Assembly: GCF_001412535.1 (NCBI RefSeq) | Contig: NZ_CP011774.1 | Span: 3,281,501-3,345,500 of the forward strand | Reading direction: 5' to 3' | Length of the DNA: 64,000 nt | Origin: Limnohabitans sp. 63ED37-2 | GTDB taxonomy: Bacteria > Pseudomonadota > Gammaproteobacteria > Burkholderiales > Burkholderiaceae_C | Shown: piece after piece, positions 35,188 through 43,161 of the stretch | How positions within the stretch are numbered: position 1 is the first letter of the stretch | Layout: each line of letters begins with the position of its first letter | Made by a program: the position numbers and the translations under genes | Notes under the pieces: model-generated | Told to the model about the DNA's origin: nothing | The model's input: only the letters and a program-made list of their open reading frames with translations | Database searches by the model: none

Positions 35188-36108
35188 ATGAACATCACCA
35201 TCTGCTTTGACAAGCTCGACCCTGCGCCTTGGGTGCAGGGCCTGCAACAAGCCTTCCCAGAGGCCTCGGTGACTGCCTGGTCACCCGGCGCACCTGCTGC
35301 AGACCACGCCATCGTCTGGGCGCCGCCCCAGCAATTCATCGACGAGCAAGCCGGTCTGCAAACCCTGTTCAACATTGGTGCGGGTGTGGATGCCTTGCTC
35401 CAGCTGAAACTGCCGCCAGCGCTGAAGGTGGTGCGTCTGGACGACGCGGGCATGTCGGTACAGATGGCCGAATACGTGTGCCATGCGGTGATCCGGCATT
35501 TCCGTGAGTTCGACGGCTACGACACCGACACCCAATTGGGTAAATGGTCGTACCGCAAGCCCCGCAGCCGCGCCGACTTTGCAGTCGGCGTGATGGGCTT
35601 GGGTGTGTTGGGCGAGCGTGTGGCCAAAGCGCTGCAGGTGTTTGAATTTCCGGTCAACGGCTACAGCCGCAGCCCCAAAGACCTGCCCGGCATCCGCTGC
35701 TTCAGCGGGGCGCAGAGCCTGCCCGAATTCCTGCAGGCCACGCGTGTGCTGGTGAATCTGATGCCGCTCACGACCGAGACCGAAAACATCCTGAACCAAG
35801 ACACGCTCTCGCAACTGCAAAAAGGCGGTTACGTCATCAACGTGGCCCGTGGCAAACACTTGGTCGAAGATGACCTGATCGCCCTCATTGACCAGGGGCA
35901 CCTCGCGGGTGCGACACTTGACGTGTTCCGAACCGAGCCGCTGCCTGTTGGGCACCCGTTCTGGCAACACCCGAAAATCACCGTGACGCCCCATACCTCG
36001 GCCCGCACCCTGCGCGAAGAAAGCATCGCGCAAATCGTGGGCAAAATGCAGGCCCTGCAGCGCGGCGAAGCGATCAATGGTGTGGTCGACCACCAGCGCG
36101 GCTACTGA
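35188..36108 (+). CDS. ghrA: Glyoxylate/hydroxypyruvate reductase A-like dehydrogenase
   Basis: 306-residue D-2-hydroxyacid dehydrogenase. NAD(P)-binding GVMGLGVLGERVAKAL, then LMPLTTETENILN, INVARGKHLVEDDLI (Arg), DVFRTEPLP (Glu) and TPHTSA (His) give the catalytic set. The N-terminal catalytic domain resembles GhrA. It lies between liuD and the HMG-CoA lyase gene in the same direction. Substrate assignment to glyoxylate or hydroxypyruvate is by family only. Confidence 0.87.
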   Translation: MNITICFDKLDPAPWVQGLQQAFPEASVTAWSPGAPAADHAIVWAPPQQFIDEQAGLQTLFNIGAGVDALLQLKLPPALKVVRLDDAGMSVQMAEYVCHAVIRHFREFDGYDTDTQLGKWSYRKPRSRADFAVGVMGLGVLGERVAKALQVFEFPVNGYSRSPKDLPGIRCFSGAQSLPEFLQATRVLVNLMPLTTETENILNQDTLSQLQKGGYVINVARGKHLVEDDLIALIDQGHLAGATLDVFRTEPLPVGHPFWQHPKITVTPHTSARTLREESIAQIVGKMQALQRGEAINGVVDHQRGY

Positions 36109-36124
36109 ACCGAAAGCGTCTTCC

Positions 36125-37033
36125 ATGTCCATGCCTTCCAAAGTTCAACTCATCGACGTCGGCCCCCGTGATGGCCTGCAAAACGAAAAACAGCCGGTGC
36201 CCGCAGCGGTCAAAATCGAGCTGGTGCACCGCCTGCAGGCTGCGGGTCTGACCGAGATCGAGGTCACCAGTTTTGTGTCCCCGAAGTGGGTGCCGCAGAT
36301 GGCCGACAACGCGGTTGTGATGGCGGGCATCACGCGCCAAGCGGGCGTGCGTTATTCGGTGCTCACACCCAACATGGTGGGTTACCAAGCGGCGGTGGCT
36401 TCGAAGCCCGATGAGATTGTGGTCTTTGGTGCCGCCAGCCAGGCCTTCAGCCAAAAGAACATCAACTGCTCGATCGTAGAAAGCATGGAGCGGTTTGCAC
36501 CTGTGGTGCAAGCCGCCTTGGCCGCGGGCATTGCGGTGCGCGGCGCCATGAGCTGCACCGTGGGCTGCCCCTATGAGGGCGAAGTCTCACCGACCAGTGT
36601 GGCCCACTTGGCGGGTTTGATGAAACAGATCGGTGTGCAGCGCGTGGACGTGGCCGACACCATCGGCACCGGCACACCGCTCAAGGTGCAAAAGGCCATT
36701 GAAGCCACGCTGCAGCATTTCGACATCGACCACATCTGCGGGCACTTTCACGACACCTACGGACAGGCGCTGGCCAACACGCTGGCGGCGCTGCAAATGG
36801 GGGTGTGGAATTTCCAGTCGTCCGTGGCGGGCCTGGGCGGCTGCCCTTATGCCAAGGGCGCCACGGGCAACGTGGCCACCGAAGACGTGGTCTATATGCT
36901 GCACGGCATGGGCATTGCCACGGGCATTGACTTGGACAAGCTGGTGGATGCGGGGGCCTTCATCAGCGACTTTCTGGGCCGTCAACCCAACTCGAACGTG
37001 GCCCGGGCCATCCTCAACAAGCGGGCGGGTTGA
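36125..37033 (+). CDS. liuE: Hydroxymethylglutaryl-CoA lyase
   Basis: 302-residue TIM-barrel lyase splitting HMG-CoA into acetoacetate and acetyl-CoA, the last step of leucine degradation. The N-terminus holds LIDVGPRDGLQNEK, the metal-site histidines are in HICGHFHDTYGQALAN and the catalytic Cys is in GLGGCPYAKGATGNVATED. Start chosen at the ATG at 36125. Confidence 0.95.
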   Translation: MSMPSKVQLIDVGPRDGLQNEKQPVPAAVKIELVHRLQAAGLTEIEVTSFVSPKWVPQMADNAVVMAGITRQAGVRYSVLTPNMVGYQAAVASKPDEIVVFGAASQAFSQKNINCSIVESMERFAPVVQAALAAGIAVRGAMSCTVGCPYEGEVSPTSVAHLAGLMKQIGVQRVDVADTIGTGTPLKVQKAIEATLQHFDIDHICGHFHDTYGQALANTLAALQMGVWNFQSSVAGLGGCPYAKGATGNVATEDVVYMLHGMGIATGIDLDKLVDAGAFISDFLGRQPNSNVARAILNKRAG

Positions 37034-37036
37034 ACC

Positions 37037-37591
37037 ATGTGTGGTGCTGAACTGCATTCGCTGCCCGAGGGCGTGCAACGCGTGGCTCGGGCCTTGCAAG
37101 ACGCGGATCACCCCCATGTTCCGGTCATGCTCGATGGCGCGGCTCGCACCGCGCAAGAGGCCGCCGATGCCTTGGGTGTGGAGCTGGGTCAGATCGCCAA
37201 GAGCGTGATTTTCAAGCGCAAAGAAGATGGTGTTGCCGTGCTGGTGGTGGCCTCGGGCGACCGCCGTGTGGACGAAAAAAAGGTGTCGGCCCTGGTAGGC
37301 AAAATTGGCCGCGCCGATGCGGATTTTGTGAAGGCGCAGACCGGCTTCGCCATTGGCGGTGTGTCTCCCGTGGCGCACCTGCACCCGCCAGTGACTTTGC
37401 TGGACCAGGATTTGTGGCGTTTTGACGAGATCTGGGCCGCTGCCGGTCATCCCCATGGCGTTTTTCGCTTGCGCCCTCAAGACCTGCCCGATTTGACCGG
37501 GGCACGCTCGGTCGATGTGGTGCAGGCCAGCCCCGGTGCCCAAGTGCAGACAGCCGATGCGTGCAGGGCTCTGGCTCAGGATGCCCCATGA
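37037..37591 (+). CDS. YbaK/EbsC-type aminoacyl-tRNA editing protein
   Basis: 184-residue YbaK-fold protein. TAQEAADALGVELGQIAKSVIFK and KAQTGFAIGGVSPVAH are the conserved blocks around the editing pocket. Relatives deacylate mischarged tRNAs such as Cys- or Ala-tRNA(Pro). It starts 3 bp after liuE and ends overlapping the DUF1289 gene, so it is probably in the same transcript. Confidence 0.87.
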   Translation: MCGAELHSLPEGVQRVARALQDADHPHVPVMLDGAARTAQEAADALGVELGQIAKSVIFKRKEDGVAVLVVASGDRRVDEKKVSALVGKIGRADADFVKAQTGFAIGGVSPVAHLHPPVTLLDQDLWRFDEIWAAAGHPHGVFRLRPQDLPDLTGARSVDVVQASPGAQVQTADACRALAQDAP

Positions 37592-37824
37592 GTGTGCACA
37601 CCAAAATATTGGCCCAACGTGCGGCGCAAGTGCTGGCCGAGGCCGTGCCAAATGTGCCATCACCCTGTATCTCGGTCTGTGTGATGGACCCGCAGGCCGA
37701 GGTGTGTGTGGGTTGCTGGCGCAGCCTCCAAGAGATTGGTGCCTGGAGCCGCATGCCCGACGAAGCCAAGCGCCAGGTTTGGCAACGTATTCAGCAGCGC
37801 CTGACGGGCTTAGGCGGCGCCTAA
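37588..37824 (+). CDS. DUF1289 cysteine-motif protein
   Basis: 78 residues. The family signature is SPCISVCVMDPQAEVCVGCW, with Cys27, Cys31, Cys40 and Cys43 likely binding a metal or Fe-S cluster, followed by RSLQEIGAWSRM. Function unknown. The start overlaps the preceding stop (ATGA). Its stop overlaps that of the convergent universal stress gene. Confidence 0.88.
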   Translation: MSVHTKILAQRAAQVLAEAVPNVPSPCISVCVMDPQAEVCVGCWRSLQEIGAWSRMPDEAKRQVWQRIQQRLTGLGGA

Positions 37825-38276
37825 GTGGCAGCGACAGCGCTGCGGTCCACCACAATCAGCACATTGCAGGGCGACTCTTCCACCAGCGATTTGGCGGTGG
37901 AGCCGCTCCACCAGCGGCGCAGCAGGTTGGGTTCGTGTTTGTGTCCGACCACGATCAGGTCCGCACCTGCGCGTTCGGCAAAGTCCGACAACTCCCGAAT
38001 GACCTCACCTTTGAGTACTTCGCCTTGCACCGTGTAACCCATGGTTTGCAGGGTTTGCACACCTTGAGCCAGTTGTTCTCTCAGGGTTTCTTCTACAGGC
38101 CCGTTGTCGGCCGATGTGTAGTAGCCCATTTCCATCGAGCCGACATCCAAGGGGTTGGGGGCCACCGCCACCAAGGTCAGGCGGGGCTGGCCCCAATGCG
38201 CCAGCTCCTTGAGCTCCAGCATGGCCTTTTGCCCACTGTTCGAACCGTCATAGGCCAGGATGATGTGCTTGTACAT
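37821..38276 (-). CDS. Universal stress protein (UspA family)
   Basis: 151-residue UspA-fold protein: KHIILAYDGSNSGQKAM at the N-terminus and the nucleotide-binding loop VVGHKHEPNLLRRWWSGSTAKSLVEESPCNVLIV at the end, spanning the G-x2-G-x9-G-S/T pattern loosely. Probably ATP-binding. It is divergent from the next gene across a 170-bp promoter region. Confidence 0.9.
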   Translation of the reverse strand: MYKHIILAYDGSNSGQKAMLELKELAHWGQPRLTLVAVAPNPLDVGSMEMGYYTSADNGPVEETLREQLAQGVQTLQTMGYTVQGEVLKGEVIRELSDFAERAGADLIVVGHKHEPNLLRRWWSGSTAKSLVEESPCNVLIVVDRSAVAAT

Positions 38277-38446
38277 GGCGTCTCCTTGAAGTGCGGTCGG
38301 TGACTCTGGCCCGGTGTGGGCGTGGTGGTCACTTGCTCGTGCAATTCATTCTACGGACAAGACCGCCAGCGCAAGTTGGTGTTGACCCTATAGACTTGGA
38401 CCCAATACAAAGCGTTGAGCGAGACACCACACACAGCTGAGCACCG

Positions 38447-39085
38447 ATGAAAACCATTCATTTTTATATCGATTTCATTTCACCTTACGCATGGCTCGGT
38501 TTTGATGCCTTGCCCCGGGCCTTGGAAGGCATCAGCCACCGTGTGGTGCACAAGCCGGTGCTGTTTGCGGCCATGCTCAAGCATCACGGGCAATTGGGTC
38601 CGGCAGAAATTCCCAGCAAGCGCGACTGGACCTACCGGCAGGTGCTGTGGCTGGCCCGTCAGCAGGGCACGCCTTTGCAGTTACCGGCCATGCACCCCTT
38701 CAACCCGCTGGGCTTGTTGCGTTTGGCCACGGCGTGTGACGTCGACGGCACGCCCAGCCGCTATGTGTGCGAGAAAATTTTCCGCCATGTCTGGTGCCAC
38801 GGGCAGGACGCGGCCGACCCCGAGCGCCTGGCGGCTTTGACGGCGGAGCTGGCCCCAGCCCTTGACCCCAGCAGCGCCCAAGTCAAACAAGCTTTGCAAA
38901 TGCACGCCCAAGAGGCGATTGAGCAGGGGGTGTTTGGTGTGCCCAGCTGGGTGGTTGATGGCCGTGTGTTTTGGGGGCAAGATGCGCTGCCCATGCTGAG
39001 GGCCTATTTGCAGGGCGATGTTTGGTTTGAGGGCCCTGACTGGCAGGCCCCGGCTTTGTGTGGGGTGGGTGTCAAGCGCACATGA
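38447..39085 (+). CDS. 2-hydroxychromene-2-carboxylate isomerase/DsbA-like protein
   Basis: 212-residue thioredoxin-fold protein of the DsbA/GST-kappa group. FYIDFISPYAWLGFDAL carries the glutathione-activating Ser in place of CxxC, and GVFGVPSWVVDGRVFWGQDAL is the conserved C-terminal block. Family members isomerise 2-hydroxychromene-2-carboxylate in naphthalene degradation, but no other such genes are near. A strong terminator follows. Confidence 0.88.
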   Translation: MKTIHFYIDFISPYAWLGFDALPRALEGISHRVVHKPVLFAAMLKHHGQLGPAEIPSKRDWTYRQVLWLARQQGTPLQLPAMHPFNPLGLLRLATACDVDGTPSRYVCEKIFRHVWCHGQDAADPERLAALTAELAPALDPSSAQVKQALQMHAQEAIEQGVFGVPSWVVDGRVFWGQDALPMLRAYLQGDVWFEGPDWQAPALCGVGVKRT

Positions 39086-39106
39086 TCTGATGACATCGCG
39101 CCAAAG

Positions 39107-39141
39107 AAAAAACCCGATCGCATGACGCGATCGGGTTTTTT
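39107..39141. terminator. Bidirectional Rho-independent terminator
   Basis: AAAAAACCCGATCGC pairs with GCGATCGGGTTTTTT around an ATGAC-type loop. It lies between the isomerase gene and the convergent symporter gene, with A- and T-tracts on both sides. Confidence 0.9.
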
Positions 39142-39189
39142 GTTGAAAGGGTTTAAGTTGGCAAGACAGGGCTTGCCAACTTGGGCCTT

Positions 39190-41304
39190 TTAGTGAGCGG
39201 CAGAGCCTTGTGAGGTGGTGCCGTCAAAGCTGGGGAAACGGACGTTTTCGACCATGTCCTGAACTTCCTGGTCTGGTGCTTTGGTCAGCAGCGACACGAT
39301 GATGATCACCGCAAAGCCGACGGGCACACCAAAGATACCAGCCGAGATGGGGGCGATGTCCCACCAGGTGTTGGCCTTCAGGATTTCAGGGGTCAGCGAA
39401 CCCTCATGGAACAAGCCGTACATCCAAGGATGGGTTTTGACCATGTAGTAGAACGAAATGGCCAAGCCCGACACCATCCCCAGGGAGGCGCCCCACTTGT
39501 TGGCACGCTTCCAGAAGATGCCCAAGGTCAACGCAGGGAAGAAGGCCGCGGCTGCAAACGAGAAGGCTGCAGACACCAGGAACAAAATGTCCGCCATGCG
39601 CAGCGATGCCACATAAGCCGCAGCCAGAGCCACGAACACCAAAATGACTTTGGAAATCGCGACACGGCGGTTGGCCGATGCGTTGGGGTCAACGATTTTG
39701 TAGTACACGTCGTGTGACAAGGCATTGGCAACCGTCAGCAACAAGCCATCGGCTGTGGACAAGGCCGCGGCCAAACCACCAGCAGCCACCAGACCCGAAA
39801 TCACGAAGGGCAAGCCGCCGATTTCAGGTGTGGCCAAGACCACAATGTCACCGCCCAAGCGGATCTCTGCCAACTGCAAGATGCCATCTTTGTTGATGTC
39901 CGACACCGCCATCAGCGTGGGGTCGACCACGTTCCAGCGGGCAATCCATCCCGGCAACTGGTCAAACGGTGTGCCGACCAAGAGGGTGTAGATGTCGAAC
40001 TTGACCAACACCGCCAAAGCAGGCGCTGTGAAGTACAACAATGAGATGAAGAACAGCGACCAAGCCACCGACTCACGCGCCTCACGCACCGAAGGCACGG
40101 TGTAAAAGCGCATCAGGATGTGGGGCAAAGCCGCCGTACCGATCATCAAGCAGAAGACCAGGGCCAAGAAGTTCTTGCGGGCCACATCGCGTGCCGCGTC
40201 ATCTTTGCCGGGGAAGGGCTCAGCATGGCGCAGGGGTGGGGCTGCACGGGTCGTGTTGGTGGTGCGGGCGGCGGTGTAAGCCGCCTTGGCAGCCGCTTCA
40301 TCCTTTGGCAAAGCGGCAAGAGCGGCTTCAGCGGCCTTGATGTCGGCGGCTGGCGCGTTGGCGGCCTTCAGCTCTTCCAGCTTTTTGGTGGCAGCTTCTT
40401 TGTCAGCGGCCATGGCTGCGGGCACATCTTTCAGCTTTTCAGCGGCTGCATCGGCGCGTGCTTTGAAGATACCGCGAACTTCCAGTTCTTTGGGGTCTTT
40501 CAGCAGTTGCTCTTCTTTGGCCGTCACTTTTTCCAGCAAGTAGCCATAAGCCACCTGTGGCACTGGATTGCTGGTGTGTTTCACCGACAACCAAACCACG
40601 GGGATCATGTAGGCCACGATCAGGATCAGGTACTGCGCCACCTGGGTCCAGGTCACTGCGCGCATACCGCCCAAGAACGAGCACACCAAGATACCGGCCA
40701 AGCCGACATACACGCCCACGTCGAAGGACAGACCGGTCAAGCGGGCGGTGATCAAGCCCACGCCGAAGATCTGCGCCACCACGTAAACGAAGGACACCAA
40801 GATGGCCGCAAACACGCCAATCAGGCGAGCCATGTTGCCGCCGTAGCGTGCGCCCAAGAAGTCAGGGATGGTGAACTGGCCAAACTTACGCAGGTAAGGT
40901 GCCAAGAACAAGGCCACCAAGCAGTAGCCGCCGGTCCAGCCCAAGATGAAGGCCAAACCGCCGTAACCTGTCAGGTAGAGTGTGCCGGCCATACCGATGA
41001 AGGAAGCCGCTGACATCCAGTCAGAGCCTGTGGCCATGCCGTTATATACAGCGGGCACGCGGCGACCGGCCACATAGTATTCGGCCGCATCGTTGGTGCG
41101 ACTCATCACACCAATGCCGCCGTACAAGAGCACGGTGGCCGCCAAGAAGGCGTAGCCGATGTACTCTTTGGGCATCCCCATCTGTTCAAGGATGGCGAGC
41201 AAGATGACGAAGGCCGCGAAGCCACCGCCGTAAAACAAGAAAACTTTGTTCAGAGATTTCTGAAACTGGCTTTGGGTTTGGCCTTCGCCGCCGAAAACGC
41301 TCAT
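39190..41304 (-). CDS. Sodium:solute symporter, VC_2705-type large subunit, with large insertion
   Basis: 704-residue SSS-family transporter related to acetate permease ActP. About 13 membrane segments; NGMATGSDWMSAASFIGMAG and AAALSTADGLLLTVANALSHD are conserved transport motifs. An Ala/Lys/Glu-rich hydrophilic segment of about 110 residues (after GYLLEKVTAKEEQLL) interrupts the membrane core, and the usual family length is nearer 550-600. The start overlaps the stop of the DUF4212 small subunit (ATGA), the typical gene pair. Substrate probably a short organic acid; not certain. Confidence 0.9.
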   Translation of the reverse strand: MSVFGGEGQTQSQFQKSLNKVFLFYGGGFAAFVILLAILEQMGMPKEYIGYAFLAATVLLYGGIGVMSRTNDAAEYYVAGRRVPAVYNGMATGSDWMSAASFIGMAGTLYLTGYGGLAFILGWTGGYCLVALFLAPYLRKFGQFTIPDFLGARYGGNMARLIGVFAAILVSFVYVVAQIFGVGLITARLTGLSFDVGVYVGLAGILVCSFLGGMRAVTWTQVAQYLILIVAYMIPVVWLSVKHTSNPVPQVAYGYLLEKVTAKEEQLLKDPKELEVRGIFKARADAAAEKLKDVPAAMAADKEAATKKLEELKAANAPAADIKAAEAALAALPKDEAAAKAAYTAARTTNTTRAAPPLRHAEPFPGKDDAARDVARKNFLALVFCLMIGTAALPHILMRFYTVPSVREARESVAWSLFFISLLYFTAPALAVLVKFDIYTLLVGTPFDQLPGWIARWNVVDPTLMAVSDINKDGILQLAEIRLGGDIVVLATPEIGGLPFVISGLVAAGGLAAALSTADGLLLTVANALSHDVYYKIVDPNASANRRVAISKVILVFVALAAAYVASLRMADILFLVSAAFSFAAAAFFPALTLGIFWKRANKWGASLGMVSGLAISFYYMVKTHPWMYGLFHEGSLTPEILKANTWWDIAPISAGIFGVPVGFAVIIIVSLLTKAPDQEVQDMVENVRFPSFDGTTSQGSAAH

Positions 41305-41564
41305 GCTTCTTCTCCTTCTGCCACGCCATATTCCTTGTCCAGGTTGTTCATATAGCGTGCGTAGTACCAAATGATCAGGCAATACACGATCAGAGCGCCT
41401 TGGGCAGCGACCCAAAACGAGAACGGCCAGCCAAAAAAGCTGAACGTCAAATCACGTGAAAAGTACAAAAGCACGAACGTGACAAAGAACCACAGGGCCA
41501 GCAACAGCCCCGTGATCCTTAAGTTTTTGCCCCAGTATTCCTGGTGCCGCGCAGTGAGCTGCAT
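41301..41564 (-). CDS. DUF4212 symporter small subunit
   Basis: 87-residue protein with two membrane helices (around residues 16-35 and 48-70) and the family sequence FFGWPFSFWVAAQGALIVYCLIIWYYA. The ATG at 41564 has AAGGAG six bases upstream; an ATG at 41570 sits too close to it. It partners the VC_2705-type large subunit encoded directly downstream. Confidence 0.92.
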   Translation of the reverse strand: MQLTARHQEYWGKNLRITGLLLALWFFVTFVLLYFSRDLTFSFFGWPFSFWVAAQGALIVYCLIIWYYARYMNNLDKEYGVAEGEEA

Positions 41565-41645
41565 CGTCATCTCCTTCTTGTTAAAAAAATCAAACTACCG
41601 ACTGTCACACTTGAATTTGTCCATCACCCTCTGTGGGTGTTGTGA

Positions 41646-42263
41646 TCACACAGGTCTGTCCAATGAGAGACCTGTTTCCCGCTCCAGTTGGGCGGCCACC
41701 TTGGGCTCGAAACCTTTGAGGTGGCGCATCACCTCCAAGGCTTTATCGGGCGCATGCATCTCCATGTGCACCCGGGCCATTTGGTACCAGGCGTAGGGAC
41801 TCATGGACTGCAATTCGGTGTTGCGCTTGAAGGCGAGCAAAGACTCTTCGAACCGCCGCTGGCGCACCAAGACCAAACCCAGTCCGTACCAGGCGCGGTC
41901 CATTTTTTCGTCGATCTGAATGGCGGCCCTGAAGGCTTGTTCGGCGTCCTGACTTAGGCCCAATTCTTCGCGCACGAAGCCCACGTTGAAGTGGGCATTG
42001 GCGTTGGTCGGTGTGAGCGCCAAGGCGCGTTCAAAAAACCCCAAGGCCTGAACCCAGCGTTTGTCGTTCAACTCCTTGAAGCCCACGCTGTTCAAGGCCA
42101 ACACATCTTCCGGGTTGATTTGGAGGATTTCATGAAAGACAGCATGGGCTTGGTTGCGCAAACCCAAAACCAAAAGCACCTTGGCTTGCAGACGCAGCCA
42201 AAAGCACCGACCTCGGTTGGAGGTGTTCAGGTGGGGGGCAGAAAGGTGGGTTTTCACTGACAT
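41646..42263 (-). CDS. TPR-repeat protein
   Basis: 205 residues from the ATG at 42263 with GGGGA upstream. At least four tetratricopeptide repeats are visible, for example AHAVFHEILQINPEDVLALN, ALGFFERALALTPTNANAHF, AEQAFRAAIQIDEKMDRAWY and SLLAFKRNTELQSMSPYAWY. Such repeats mediate protein contacts. No signal peptide. It overlaps the upstream small membrane protein gene by about 10 bp, so the two are coupled. Confidence 0.85.
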   Translation of the reverse strand: MSVKTHLSAPHLNTSNRGRCFWLRLQAKVLLVLGLRNQAHAVFHEILQINPEDVLALNSVGFKELNDKRWVQALGFFERALALTPTNANAHFNVGFVREELGLSQDAEQAFRAAIQIDEKMDRAWYGLGLVLVRQRRFEESLLAFKRNTELQSMSPYAWYQMARVHMEMHAPDKALEVMRHLKGFEPKVAAQLERETGLSLDRPV

Positions 42264-42550
42264 GCCGCGATCCCCATCTCGAGGCACAGTTCAATTTTCA
42301 ATTGCACCACCACGACCCAGGCAATTAAAAGCCAGCTGCTGGTGGCCAGCGGAATGTGTTGGTCCAGGATCAGTTTCGGGCTGATCTTGCGGGTGAGCCA
42401 CAAAGCGGGCTTGGAGGCCACATCCAGCAATTGCCAAAAAACATTGTTGTCACGGTTGGAGCCCGCCAGCAATCCCAACAAGAAGCGTCCAACAATGAAC
42501 ATGAGGGAGAGTTCAATCAGACTTTTGGCAATGACAATGGCAAGCAACAT
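42254..42550 (-). CDS. Small membrane protein of unknown family
   Basis: 98 residues with two hydrophobic segments: residues 1-30 (LLAIVIAKSLIELSLMFIVG) and about 70-88 (SSWLLIAWVVVVQLKIEL). The stretch between them (LDVASKPALWLTRKISPKL) faintly recalls YggT-type proteins, but I would not assign it. No clear ribosome site precedes the ATG. It overlaps the TPR gene, suggesting joint function. Confidence 0.7.
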   Translation of the reverse strand: MLLAIVIAKSLIELSLMFIVGRFLLGLLAGSNRDNNVFWQLLDVASKPALWLTRKISPKLILDQHIPLATSSWLLIAWVVVVQLKIELCLEMGIAACQ

Positions 42551-42895
42551 AGGACTTTTTGATGGAGGTCAAAATAATTTTTCGGATTCTATGAATCGAC
42601 ATCTTGTCCACCTAATTGGCTTTAAATCCTTAAAAAAATAGGTAAATTCAATTCTTAGCCGAGCATTTGCAAGGCTTCATTCGGAGAGTGAGAACTACCT
42701 GACGTCTGCCTTACATTTTTCGGGGTTTGGTTTGAATTTGTGCGGTCAAAATTCAAGGGAAAACACCAATAAAAAAGGGGCCTTTTGGGGGATGTTTTCC
42801 CTCACCCGCTGCGTCCAAAGCGCAGAAGTTCGGCACACGCAGCTGCGCAGTTGTGCTGGGGTGGGGGCGCCCAGTTTGGGTGGGCACAGGGGGGG
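42551..42895. other. 345-bp AT-rich intergenic region
   Basis: The part from 42560 to 42775 is AT-rich compared with the surrounding genes and has no supported reading frame; frames in 42732-43000 run antisense to the DUF4212 gene. GGAAAACACCAATAAAAAAG with GGCCTTTTGGGGGATGTTTTCC around 42761-42801 could form a hairpin that ends the leftward DUF4212/GMC transcript. The AT-rich part probably holds the promoter of the small membrane protein/TPR pair. Confidence 0.35.
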
Positions 42896-43147
42896 TCACC
42901 AGCCTTTGGGAATGTCTCTGCCTGCAGCGGTCTCTTGCGCTTCCCAGCGGTTCATCAGCCAGGCGTAAACGACCACGATGCCGATGAACAGCAGGATGGA
43001 GCCTTGCGCTGCCATCCAAAAATACAAAGGCCAGCCCCAAACCAGCACAGAGAGCTCTCGCGCAAAAAAGCTGGGGCCAAAGCTGATCAACAGCCACGCC
43101 AGCAAAAGCACCGAAGTCAAAATGCGTTTTTTGTGGATGAAAGCCAT
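42896..43147 (-). CDS. Orphan DUF4212-like small membrane protein
   Basis: 83 residues with two membrane helices. FFARELSVLVWGWPLYFWMAAQGSILLFIGIVVVYAWLMNRWEAQ matches the DUF4212 pattern seen at 41301, including the GWP-x2-FW-x-AAQG core. Unlike that copy it has no large symporter gene beside it; instead it follows a GMC oxidoreductase gene by 14 bp in the same direction. Confidence 0.85.
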   Translation of the reverse strand: MAFIHKKRILTSVLLLAWLLISFGPSFFARELSVLVWGWPLYFWMAAQGSILLFIGIVVVYAWLMNRWEAQETAAGRDIPKGW

Positions 43148-43161
43148 GGTGTCTGGCCCTG

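Noticed and set aside
40120..41013. 297-codon frame on the + strand
   Set aside because: Antisense to the sodium:solute symporter; Gly/His/Gln-rich shadow.
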